DNA from: Pseudomonadota bacterium
GTDB taxonomy: Bacteria; Pseudomonadota; Alphaproteobacteria; Dongiales; Dongiaceae
Direction of reading: 5' to 3'
NCBI GenBank assembly: GCA_016183985.1
Contig: JACPDN010000015.1
Coordinates: 1 to 64,000 of the forward strand
DNA: 64,000 nucleotides
Shown here: positions 38,885-49,279 of the stretch, piece by piece
Layout: each line of letters begins with the position of its first letter
How positions within the stretch are numbered: position 1 is the first letter of the stretch
Notes under the pieces: model-generated
Told to the model about the DNA's origin: nothing
Seen by the model: only the letters and a program-made list of their open reading frames with translations
Database searches by the model: none
Program-made: the position numbers and the translations under genes

Positions 38885-39753
38885 GTACATTCATCGAGCG
38901 CGGAGCCGTCACGGCGCCTGGCAGCCGGGTCAATGAGGATGCTTACGGAACCTGGCCGCAGCCGGTATCCGCATTTGCGGCCTGGGTGCTGGACGGTGTC
39001 ACCGGCATCAACGATCAACCGCTGCTTCCCGGCCCATCCGACGCAGCCTGGCTCGTGGCACAGGTGCAAACCATCCTGCCGTCACTGCTGAGCACGGCAC
39101 CCGAGAAGGACGTCCGCAGCCTGCTGCGTGAATTGGTGGCTGAGCTTGGCCGGGCGCAGAGCCGCTCCTGGCGCGATGGGATGGACGAACGCCATGGCGA
39201 AGTGCCTGCGGCGAGCTTCTCGCTGGCGTGGTGGATCGGCAGCGATATCGAAATTGCGCGACTTGGCGATTGCCCCGTCCTGATCGAGCGACACGACGGC
39301 ACGATTGTGGTGCTTGACGACCCTGTCCTCACCGCAATGGAGGCGGAACTCAAAGCGCGCATACTGGAGCTCCGCGCGCGGGGTATCGCCGATGCCGCAG
39401 CAATTTATCGAGAGATGATGCCGCTTTTGCGCAAATTCCGGCTGCGCTGCAACCGCCCGGACGGTTATGGCGTCTTGAGTGCGGACCCCGCTTGCCTCGA
39501 ATTTCTGCACATCGATCGGTTGCCCGGCCAAGACATTCGTCGCCTGCTACTGCTTAGCGACGGCTATTACCGTCTCGTCGATATTTACGGCAATAACAGC
39601 GATCAAAGCCTGATGCACGAGACTGTAGCCCACGGTCCCGATGAAATGCTGAACAGGCTGCGTGCCATTGAGGCCGGAGACCCCACCGGCAATCGCCACC
39701 CGCGACTGAAGTTAGCGGATGATGCCACGGCATTGCTGCTCGAATTGGACTAG
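38881..39753 (+). CDS. PP2C-like serine/threonine phosphatase domain protein
   Basis: GAVTAPGSRVNEDAYGTWPQPVSAFAAWVLDGVTGIND and IARLGDCPVLIE, RRLLLLSDGYYRLVD: PP2C metal-binding motifs. Confidence 0.8.
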   Translation: MSTFIERGAVTAPGSRVNEDAYGTWPQPVSAFAAWVLDGVTGINDQPLLPGPSDAAWLVAQVQTILPSLLSTAPEKDVRSLLRELVAELGRAQSRSWRDGMDERHGEVPAASFSLAWWIGSDIEIARLGDCPVLIERHDGTIVVLDDPVLTAMEAELKARILELRARGIADAAAIYREMMPLLRKFRLRCNRPDGYGVLSADPACLEFLHIDRLPGQDIRRLLLLSDGYYRLVDIYGNNSDQSLMHETVAHGPDEMLNRLRAIEAGDPTGNRHPRLKLADDATALLLELD

Positions 39754-40397
39754 GCTTCCTCAGCGATCTCGCGCAGAGCCCGCTCGAATACGTCGACCGG
39801 CTGACCGCCCGAGATCAGGTATTTCTCATTGATGACGATCGCGGGAACCGCATTGATGCCCTGCTGCCGATAGAAATCCTGTTGGGCGCGCACTTCATCG
39901 GTATACGTGCCGTTGTCCAGAATCTCATGCGCCTTCTTCTCGTCAAGCCCGACAGAAGCCGCCACCCGCGCCAGCGTTTCATAATCCGACATCTTGGCAC
40001 CATCGGTGAAATAGGCTTTGAACAAGGCGTGTTTCAGCGCCGCCTGCTTGCCTTCCGTCTCCGCCCAATGCAGCAGGCGATGCGCGTCGAAGGTGTTGTA
40101 GATACGGCTGTCTGCATGCGTGCGCATTTCAAAACCGAGACTGGCCGCGCGCTCCTTGATCATGGCGCGGTTCTTGGCTGATTGCTCAGGCGTCGAACCG
40201 TATTTCTGGCCGATATGCTCGACGATATTCTGACCGTCGGGGCCCATATGCGGATTGAGTTCGAAGGGCTGGAAATGCATGTCGGCGGCAATCGTACCGT
40301 CCAATCGCTCCAGTGCGGCTTCCAGCGACTTGAGGCCGATGATGCACCATGGGCAAGAGACGTCCGAAACGAAATCGATTCTGATATTCTGCGCCAT
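39750..40397 (-). CDS. DsbA-family (FrnE-like) oxidoreductase
   Basis: RIDFVSDVSCPWCIIGLKSLEAAL; GINAVPAIVINEKYLISGGQPVDVFERALREI. Confidence 0.92.
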   Translation of the reverse strand: MAQNIRIDFVSDVSCPWCIIGLKSLEAALERLDGTIAADMHFQPFELNPHMGPDGQNIVEHIGQKYGSTPEQSAKNRAMIKERAASLGFEMRTHADSRIYNTFDAHRLLHWAETEGKQAALKHALFKAYFTDGAKMSDYETLARVAASVGLDEKKAHEILDNGTYTDEVRAQQDFYRQQGINAVPAIVINEKYLISGGQPVDVFERALREIAEEA

Positions 40398-40437
40398 GAC
40401 AACCTCCTCGACAGTTGCGGGCAGTCGAAGGCCAATC

Positions 40438-41265
40438 TCAAGCGGCACGCAAGATGATTTCGACCGGCGCGATATGTCCTTGTTTGAGGGCAGCCATGAC
40501 ATTCTGCAGGCGGATCTTGGCTTGCGGCCCCATGATCACATGAAGCCCCAATAGCGGCTGCCCTTCACTCGCCGCACGCGCGCGCATCGCCATCACCTGT
40601 TCAAGCACAGCATCACGAGCATTGTTCTCGGCATCGATGCTGAAGCCGGCTTCCGTCAGCCATTTTCGATAGGCATCGGGCCTTGCCACGAAACTTGTCG
40701 ACGGCGTCTCCGACCAGGGCATGGGGTAGGTGAGCGGTACGTCTGCCATCATCATCACGTCGTATACCGCAAATCGCCCGCCCGGCCGCAGAACGCGCCG
40801 GGCTTCCGCAAAGAGTTTCGCTTTGTCGGCAATGTTCATGCCGACATGGATAAGGCAGGCAGCATCGAAAGTTCCGGCTGCGAAGGGCATCGCCAGAGCA
40901 CTCCCTGTTTCGAAGCGCGCTTTCCCCGACAAGCCGCAGCGTTGCGTCAATGTTCTGGCAGCGTCGACGAATTCCGGCGTGAGATCGAGCCCCGTCACCT
41001 GGCACTGATGGCGGTCGGCGAAATAGCGCGCTGGCCCGCCGATGCCACAACCGATATCGAGCATATGATCGCCGGCGGAAAGCTGCAGATCTTTGGCAAG
41101 CTTGGCCGTCTGCGCGCGCCAACCGAGATGAAATTCATCAAGTCCGGCAAGGTCATCGATCGAGAGGTGGGTCAAATCCTTCCCCGCCTGCTGCAGGGCG
41201 GCGAGGATCTTAGCCTCCAGATCCTTGCTGCCATAATGCTGGGCGACTTGCAGTTCGATCGACAT
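40438..41265 (-). CDS. Class I SAM-dependent methyltransferase
   Basis: HMLDIGCGIGGPARYFADRHQCQVTGLDLTPEFVDAARTL. Confidence 0.9.
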   Translation of the reverse strand: MSIELQVAQHYGSKDLEAKILAALQQAGKDLTHLSIDDLAGLDEFHLGWRAQTAKLAKDLQLSAGDHMLDIGCGIGGPARYFADRHQCQVTGLDLTPEFVDAARTLTQRCGLSGKARFETGSALAMPFAAGTFDAACLIHVGMNIADKAKLFAEARRVLRPGGRFAVYDVMMMADVPLTYPMPWSETPSTSFVARPDAYRKWLTEAGFSIDAENNARDAVLEQVMAMRARAASEGQPLLGLHVIMGPQAKIRLQNVMAALKQGHIAPVEIILRAA

Positions 41266-41368
41266 GGCGTATGACCTCCTGGGACGGAAAATCTGCGGAC
41301 CGTGGAACTGTTTCAACCCGCCGCGCTTTTCCTCTCGACGCGATCAGGCGTCTGCGGAGAGCCAAGCC

Positions 41369-41701
41369 ATGCGGCGCATGATCACCCTCGGACCCTTGCT
41401 GATCTTAACACTGCTGACGCTGCCGATGGCCAGCCACGCCGAGGATCGCAGCGACTGGCGCCCGATCAAACCGGACGCGGTCGAAGCGCCGGAAACGATC
41501 GCCAAGCTCGACACCGCCGCCGGCAGCACTTTCTCCGTCGACGATGCGCAAGCCTTCCTCGAGCAGGCCGGATACGCCCAGATCACCGAACTGGAACAGA
41601 TCAATCCGTTCGTCTGGCGTGCGACGGGGCAGAAGGATGGTGCTACCTATGCGCTGACGGTCGATTATAGCGGCGCCGTTGTTGGGATCGACATGCCCTG
41701 A
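41369..41701 (+). CDS. Secreted PepSY-like protein
   Basis: Signal peptide MRRMITLGPLLILTLLTLPMASHAED; PepSY-like C-term ITELEQINPFVWRATGQKDGATYALTVDYSGAVVGIDMP. Confidence 0.7.
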   Translation: MRRMITLGPLLILTLLTLPMASHAEDRSDWRPIKPDAVEAPETIAKLDTAAGSTFSVDDAQAFLEQAGYAQITELEQINPFVWRATGQKDGATYALTVDYSGAVVGIDMP

Positions 41702-41849
41702 CGGCCAAAATCCCTCCCCTTTTTCCCAGCGATTTCGCTTCGACTGCTCAAAATACTGAGCACCTTGATTAAGATCTTGACCACGCCAACGCTCCCGCCT
41801 ATACCCTCGGGCAATGCATAATCCTTGGATATTTCTGGAGAGGGCGGCT

Positions 41850-43346
<1,497 letters not shown>

Positions 43347-43370
43347 ACCACCTCAGATACCTTTCTAAAG

Positions 43371-43410
43371 ACGGCCGGATCGGTTAAACCCGATCCGGCC
43401 GTTTTGTTTT
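43371..43410 (+). terminator. Rho-independent terminator of mmsA
   Basis: ACGGCCGGATCGG-TTAAAC-CCGATCCGGCCGT: perfect 13-bp stem followed by TTTGTTTT. Confidence 0.92.
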
Positions 43411-43420
43411 CAGTGAGTCC

Positions 43421-44518
43421 GTGATGCCGATCTCGCCCTTCCTTGCCGATACCTTCGCCCTCGCCCACCGCCAGGGCTGGTCGCGGCGGCAGATGCTGGT
43501 GGCGCTGACAGGTGGGGCGGCTGCCACGATGCTGTCACATGGCGCTCATGCCGCCGCCAAGGAACTGGTCTTCGCCAGTTGGGGTGGCGATGAGATCAAG
43601 AGCCTGACCCGCGCCTATGGCAAAAGCTACGAGGCGGCGACCGGCACCTCGGTCGTCTTCGACGGCACCGGACCCACCGAAGGCGCCATCCGCTCCCTGG
43701 TCGATTCCGGCGATGTCACCTGGGATCTTTGCGATGCCGACGGCTTCACCGCCATGCGTCTTGGCGCCAGCGGGCATTTGAGCTCGATCGACTACAAGAC
43801 TGTCGACGCAGCCAAGATCATGGCGCCCTTTGCCTTTACCCATGGCGCCGGCGGCTACACCTATTCCTATGTCCTTGCCTTCGACACCGAGCGTTTCGCC
43901 GGCCGGCCGCCGATGACCTGGAAGGACTTCTTCGACACCAGGAACTATCCCGGCGGACGTGCCATCTATCGCTGGATGAACGGCGCCTTCGAAGCCGCGA
44001 TGATGGCCACCAGCGAGAAGCCTACCAATCCCTACCCGATCGACCTCACCACGGCGATCAACCGGATCTCTCGCCTCAAACCCAATCTGCAGACCTGGGA
44101 GACGGGCGAGCAGGTCCAGCAGATGTTCACCGACAAGACCATCTCCATGGCGTGCATCTGGCACACTCGTGCCGTGGCACTGGCCAAGGAAACGGAGGGC
44201 AAGATCGCCTTCAGCTGGGCCGGCGGCATCCTCTATCCCGGCGTCTGGGTGGTGCCCAAGGGAAATCCCGGCGGCATCGATGCCTTCAAGCTGATTGCGC
44301 ATATGCAGGATGCCGGCCGGCAGATCGAATTCACCAACCTGCAGCGCGTTGGGCCGGCCAATCCGGAAGCAACAGCCGCAATGCCCAAGGCGTTGCGCGA
44401 TTACGACCCGACCCAGCCGGAAAATCTCAGCCAGCAGGTTATCGTCGACAGCAAATGGTGGGCGGACAATTTCGACAAGGCCCGTACTGAATTCGCGGAT
44501 ATGCTGCAGCGCGCCTGA
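43421..44518 (+). CDS. PotD-like extracellular solute-binding protein (Tat signal)
   Basis: SRRQMLVALTGGAAATMLSHGAHAAAKELVFASWGGDEIKSLTRAYGKSYEAATGTSVVFD. Confidence 0.9.
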   Translation: MMPISPFLADTFALAHRQGWSRRQMLVALTGGAAATMLSHGAHAAAKELVFASWGGDEIKSLTRAYGKSYEAATGTSVVFDGTGPTEGAIRSLVDSGDVTWDLCDADGFTAMRLGASGHLSSIDYKTVDAAKIMAPFAFTHGAGGYTYSYVLAFDTERFAGRPPMTWKDFFDTRNYPGGRAIYRWMNGAFEAAMMATSEKPTNPYPIDLTTAINRISRLKPNLQTWETGEQVQQMFTDKTISMACIWHTRAVALAKETEGKIAFSWAGGILYPGVWVVPKGNPGGIDAFKLIAHMQDAGRQIEFTNLQRVGPANPEATAAMPKALRDYDPTQPENLSQQVIVDSKWWADNFDKARTEFADMLQRA

Positions 44519-44534
44519 TACGCTCGGCGACAGT

Positions 44535-45431
44535 TCAGTGTCGCAACAGCAGCATCCAGACAACGGTTGCGATCACGCCCAGTAGGAAGGCGCCCAGCCC
44601 CAAGGCGGCCACCATTTGCCCCTCACGCATCTTTGGCTTGGCGGGCTTCTCTCCCCAGCTGTCATAACCGGGCATGCGCCGCTGCATGATGCCCAAGGAT
44701 TCGCGGATGCTTGCCAGCGAGGCGTTTGGTGCCACGGACATGGTCGCATGAACGACGCCGGCTTGTTGGGCCGTGATACCGTGCTGGCTCGCAACCGAGG
44801 TCAGATCCTGGGCGATGGCAGCGCCACCTTTGGCTGGATCATGGAGCAGGTTGTAGAGACCCGGCGCCGGGTTCGACAGGATGCCCTCATGGGCGTTGCT
44901 CGACAGCGCTTCGCCGACACTGCGTTCGAATGCGGCAATCTCTTCAACGGCCATGCCCGCGAGACGCCTGGTATCGCTGAGCCCACCCACTTCGATCGTG
45001 GTGAGATCGAGCGAGTCACGCGCCTGAGCCGCCGCCATCTCGACCAGGCGCAAGAATTGCCCCTCCTCCACCATGACGACCGGCAGATCGAGATCGTCGA
45101 GCCCCTCGGCATGGCCGGTGTGGCGGCTGAACATCAGCCAGTTGTCTGCAGCCGAGCGGCCGGCCTGCGCCTCCATGGCGTAAGAGCGGATGCCGCCGAC
45201 GGCGGATTGCAGTGACACAAGTGCTGCCCGTTTGCCGCTTGGACGATTGACCTGCCCGATGAAGCGGCGGAAATAAGGCCGTTCGTCAGCCGCCACGAAA
45301 GAAAAGAGCGACTTGCCGATGAGGCTCTGCAGGCTATGCCCCAGATGCTCGCTGCAGGCGCCGCGCCCTTCCAGGATGCGGCCGTCCCTGTCGATCAGGA
45401 AGGATAGCTCCCACGTCCCCTGCAGACTCAT
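44535..45431 (-). CDS. PAS-like domain protein with C-terminal transmembrane anchor
   Basis: SFLIDRDGRILEGRGACSEHLGHSLQSLIGKSLFSFVAADERPYFRRFI; C-term MVAALGLGAFLLGVIATVVWMLLLRH. Confidence 0.7.
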   Translation of the reverse strand: MSLQGTWELSFLIDRDGRILEGRGACSEHLGHSLQSLIGKSLFSFVAADERPYFRRFIGQVNRPSGKRAALVSLQSAVGGIRSYAMEAQAGRSAADNWLMFSRHTGHAEGLDDLDLPVVMVEEGQFLRLVEMAAAQARDSLDLTTIEVGGLSDTRRLAGMAVEEIAAFERSVGEALSSNAHEGILSNPAPGLYNLLHDPAKGGAAIAQDLTSVASQHGITAQQAGVVHATMSVAPNASLASIRESLGIMQRRMPGYDSWGEKPAKPKMREGQMVAALGLGAFLLGVIATVVWMLLLRH

Positions 45432-45555
45432 TTTTCCACCCCGCGTATCGCCATGCCGGCGATCGAATTTCGTGCTTGCACCGGCATTGATCGGCAGGGC
45501 GTAACCATGCAGGAATAGCGGTTGATAGTTGGTTAATCGGTGGCAGGGGGAATAA

Positions 45556-46950
45556 ATGGTTGATGACGTCGCATATCTGAGCGCAGTCGAATTGGTGGCA
45601 CTTTACCGGGCACATAAACTGTCTCCGGTCGAAGCGACCAAGGCGGTGCTTACCGTCATCGATCGCCACAATCCTCGCTTCAATTCCTATTGCCTGGTCG
45701 ATCACGAGGGCGCCCTGGCCCAGGCGCGCCAGGCGGAAGGCCGCTGGCAGCGCAACGCGCCCTGCGGGCTGATTGACGGTGTTCCGGTCTCGGTCAAGGA
45801 TCTCGTTCTTACGAAAGGCATGCCGACCTTGCGCGGCTCGCGGCTGGTCGATCCGGCGCAAGGCTGGGATGAGGATGCGCCCAGCACCGCGCGGCTGCGC
45901 GAACACGGCGCCGTCATCCTTGGCAAGACGACAACGCCGGAATTCGGCTGGAAAGGTGTCACCGATTCACCGCTGACCGGCATCACCCGCAACCCCTGGG
46001 ATGCCAGCAAGACGCCCGGCGGTTCCAGCGGCGGCGCTGCTGTCGCGGCAGCCAGCGGCATGGGGGCACTCCATATCGGCACCGATGGTGGCGGGTCGAT
46101 CCGGATCCCCGCAAGCTTCAGCGGTATTGTCGGCTTCAAGGCAACCTTCGGCCGTGTGCCGGCCTTCCCGCTATCTCCTTTTGGCAGCCTCGCCAATGTC
46201 GGGCCGATGGCACGCACCGTCGCCGATGCGGCCCTGATGTTCTCCGTCATCTCGCGGCCCGATCCGCGCGATTGCTATACACTGCCGATCGAACCGGCCG
46301 ATTATCATGAAACGCTGAACGGAAATATCGCCGGCTGGCGCATCGCCTATTCGCCGGACCTCTCCGGCGCCAAGGTCGATCCGGAAGTGGCCGCCAGCGT
46401 CGCAGCCGCCGCCAAGGTCTTCGAGACTCTCGGCGCCAAGGTCGAACTGGTCGAGCATGTTCTAGATCCCAGCCTCGCCACATTCCAGACGCATTGGTTC
46501 GGCGGGGCCGCCTTTCTGGTCAACCAGTTCCCGCCGGAGAAGCAGAAGCTGCTCGACCCCGGCCTTGCTGCCGTGGTCGACATGGGCCGGCGCATTTCGC
46601 TGATGGATCATCTTTCCGCGGTGAAAGCGCGCGAGGCAATGGGCACCGCCATGAACCGCTTCCATGAGCGCTTCGACCTTTTGCTGACACCCACCATGCC
46701 GATTCCCGCCTTTGCCGCCGGCCATGATTTCCCGCCCGCCGGCGGCGACAAGCAATGGTCGGACTGGACTCCCTTCACCTATCCTTTCAACCTCACCCGA
46801 CAGCCCGCGATCTCAGTACCATGTGGTTTCACCGCAGCCGGCCTTCCGATCGGCTTGCAGATCGTCGGGCCGCTCTACGGCGACCGGGCCGTTCTCAATG
46901 CGGCGCGCGCCTTTGAGCAGGGTCGCGCCTTTCAACGTCCAACCATTTGA
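45556..46950 (+). CDS. Amidase (amidase-signature family)
   Basis: LIDGVPVSVKDLVLTKGMPT, TPGGSSGGAAVAAASGMGALHIGTDGGGSIRIPASFSGIVGFK. Confidence 0.93.
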   Translation: MVDDVAYLSAVELVALYRAHKLSPVEATKAVLTVIDRHNPRFNSYCLVDHEGALAQARQAEGRWQRNAPCGLIDGVPVSVKDLVLTKGMPTLRGSRLVDPAQGWDEDAPSTARLREHGAVILGKTTTPEFGWKGVTDSPLTGITRNPWDASKTPGGSSGGAAVAAASGMGALHIGTDGGGSIRIPASFSGIVGFKATFGRVPAFPLSPFGSLANVGPMARTVADAALMFSVISRPDPRDCYTLPIEPADYHETLNGNIAGWRIAYSPDLSGAKVDPEVAASVAAAAKVFETLGAKVELVEHVLDPSLATFQTHWFGGAAFLVNQFPPEKQKLLDPGLAAVVDMGRRISLMDHLSAVKAREAMGTAMNRFHERFDLLLTPTMPIPAFAAGHDFPPAGGDKQWSDWTPFTYPFNLTRQPAISVPCGFTAAGLPIGLQIVGPLYGDRAVLNAARAFEQGRAFQRPTI

Positions 46951-47055
46951 ATAAACGTAAGTTTTGAGGGAGCCGGCCTGGTGACAATCGGACGCATGGC
47001 GGTGCGGCGCACTGTCGCTATGGTCTGCCCCTCTTTTTGGCCAAAGGACCGCCCC

Positions 47056-47418
47056 ATGGCGTCGCATGAAGCATCAAGTTGGACCACCGCCTTTTTCCGC
47101 GGCTGCCGGCGCAAATGCCCGCGCTGCGGCAAGGCGTCGATGTTCCGTGGCTATCTCACCATCGCCGATGCCTGCACCCATTGCGAACTGCCCTTCGAGC
47201 CGCTGCGGGCTGACGATGCGCCGGCCTATTTCACCATCTTTATCGTCGGCCACATTGTGGTGAGTGGCCTCTTGATGCTGGAAAGCTTCGCCCATCCGCC
47301 CTATTGGATGCAGCTGGCAATCTGGCTTCCTGCCACTCTCATCATGTCCGTGACTCTGTTGCCCTATCTCAAGGGCGCGGTGATGGCTGTCATCTATTGC
47401 TCGAACGCCAAGGGCTGA
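47056..47418 (+). CDS. DUF983 family membrane protein
   Basis: FFRGCRRKCPRCGKASMFRGYLTIADACTHCELPFEPLRADDAPAYFTIFIVGHIV. Confidence 0.9.
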   Translation: MASHEASSWTTAFFRGCRRKCPRCGKASMFRGYLTIADACTHCELPFEPLRADDAPAYFTIFIVGHIVVSGLLMLESFAHPPYWMQLAIWLPATLIMSVTLLPYLKGAVMAVIYCSNAKG

Positions 47419-47422
47419 AGCC

Positions 47423-48643
47423 CTAGAGCGCCTCGCGGTGCCAGCCCAGCACCCAACCTTCGATTTCCTCACCAGGCATCGGCCGGGCAACGTGATAGCC
47501 CTGCATCTCGTCGCAGCCGAGATCGCTCAAAAGCTGCCAATCCTCCGGCCCTTCGACACCCTCGGCCACGGTCTTGAGCCCCAGCTGTTTGGCAAGCTTC
47601 AATGAATACTCCAGCACGCTGAAGAATTGCGGCTGGTCGAATACACCCGTTACCAATGCCTGGTCGATCTTGACCTCGGTAAAAGGCGTGCGTGCCAATT
47701 GCTCGGGCGTACCCATACCGGTCCCAAAATCATCGATCGACAGGCCGAAGCCGTTGATGCGCAGGCGCGCCAGCGCTTCCAGTGACGCAGCCGCATCGGT
47801 GATCGCGGCGGCTTCCGTTACTTCGAGCAAAATCCGTTCGTGGGGAATACCGTGCTGTCCGGCAATCCGGGCGATGCGTTCCGGCAGCTCCGGCTGATTG
47901 AGGGCGTTTTCGGTCAGGTTGACCGAAACGGCGATATCGATACCGCTGTCACGCCAGATACGCGCCCAGGCGATCGACTTCTCCAGCACGACATCGGTAA
48001 TGCCGTCAATGAGCCCAGTCCGATCGGCCAATGGAATGAAGGCGCCGGGCGGCACCAGCCCGCGATCAGGGTGACGCCAGCGAATGAGCGCCTCAACCGC
48101 AGTCACCGCGCCATCTTCGCGCCGCACGCGGGGCTGGAAATGCGGCACGAATTGCTTGTCGGCAATAGCGTGACGCAAATCCTCGACGGTCACATGCACC
48201 GAACGCGACTTCAGCAGCGGCGCAGCCGCGCGACGCGCCACCAGGCGGACGATCAATGGCCGCAGGCTCTCCGGGCTGATCGGACGCTTCACATGCCCGG
48301 CAAATTCGATACCGAAACCACGCGCCATCGTTTCGACCGAGCGGATGATCGACTCTTCCAATGCGGAGGCGATGACCAGATGACCGACCAGCCGGCGCTC
48401 GGCAACACGCCGTACGAATTCGACACCATCGATGCCGCCTGCCTCGCTCGTCGCCTTGACGTCGGTGACGACAAGATCGACCGGCCGCTCCTGGGCTTCC
48501 AGCAATGTCAGCGCATGCAGCGGCGTTTCCGCTTCCAACACCTCGACGGCACCGCTGTCGCGCGCCATCTTCACGGCCATACGGCGCGTGACGTTCTGCT
48601 CGTCGATCACGAGGACGCGCAGACCGGTTACCGCTTCCGGCAT
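47423..48643 (-). CDS. Response-regulator receiver + EAL domain protein (putative c-di-GMP phosphodiesterase)
   Basis: LRVLVIDEQNVTRRMAVKMARDSGAVEVLEA...DLVVTDVKAT; VTAVEALIRWRHPDRGLVPPGAFIPLADRTGLI; GFGLSIDDFGTGMG. Confidence 0.92.
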   Translation of the reverse strand: MPEAVTGLRVLVIDEQNVTRRMAVKMARDSGAVEVLEAETPLHALTLLEAQERPVDLVVTDVKATSEAGGIDGVEFVRRVAERRLVGHLVIASALEESIIRSVETMARGFGIEFAGHVKRPISPESLRPLIVRLVARRAAAPLLKSRSVHVTVEDLRHAIADKQFVPHFQPRVRREDGAVTAVEALIRWRHPDRGLVPPGAFIPLADRTGLIDGITDVVLEKSIAWARIWRDSGIDIAVSVNLTENALNQPELPERIARIAGQHGIPHERILLEVTEAAAITDAAASLEALARLRINGFGLSIDDFGTGMGTPEQLARTPFTEVKIDQALVTGVFDQPQFFSVLEYSLKLAKQLGLKTVAEGVEGPEDWQLLSDLGCDEMQGYHVARPMPGEEIEGWVLGWHREAL

Positions 48644-48682
48644 GGCGGCCTCACCGACATCCGTTGCAGCAAGGCGTCATCG

Positions 48683-49036
48683 TCATGCCTTGGGCTCGAA
48701 GATGGCATACCACTTCTTCACGGCCTCGACCGTCTCCCAGGTGCCGGTAAAGCCCTTCGGTATGATGAAAGCGTCGCCCGTCTCAAACGTCTGCGCCATC
48801 CCATCGGCGCCAGTGAGGATCGCCTTGCCGGCCAGCAGTGCGCAGAATTCCTCTTCGGCGTAACTGACCTTCCACTTGCCGGGCGAGGATTCCCAGATGC
48901 CGGAAAAGAACTGGCCGGTCGCATCGGTGTAGTAGTTCTGCAGCTTGGTGCTGGGATTGCCGCTGACGATATTTCCCGGCACGCCGGTTTCAGTGGCTGG
49001 CGGATTGCTGCCGAACCGGATCAACTTGACGCTCAT
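48683..49036 (-). CDS. Cupin-domain protein (DUF861-like)
   Basis: GIWESSPGKWKVSYAEEEFCALLAGKAILTGADGMAQTFETGDAFIIPKGFTGTWETVEAVKKWYAIFE. Confidence 0.88.
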   Translation of the reverse strand: MSVKLIRFGSNPPATETGVPGNIVSGNPSTKLQNYYTDATGQFFSGIWESSPGKWKVSYAEEEFCALLAGKAILTGADGMAQTFETGDAFIIPKGFTGTWETVEAVKKWYAIFEPKA

Positions 49037-49279
49037 TTCGTTCCCCCGAATTGCGCCGATGCACAATGCCCCAAGACGTCGGAGATTCTTAGCACCATCG
49101 GCAGGGCGACGCCACCAGCCCAACCTCGCATACTCAACCTCACATAGATGTGTCGGCGGGAATACATTGGCATGGTCGGATAGACCCCGGCGGCAAGCAT
49201 GGCTGCCCAGCGCCGCCATTCTTTGACGATGGCCGGACCAGCTTTTACGATCCGCCGCCCCATCACCCGCCAGGATTGC

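Noticed and set aside
47840-49147. 435-aa + strand ORF
   Set aside because: Antisense to the EAL gene and cupin gene.
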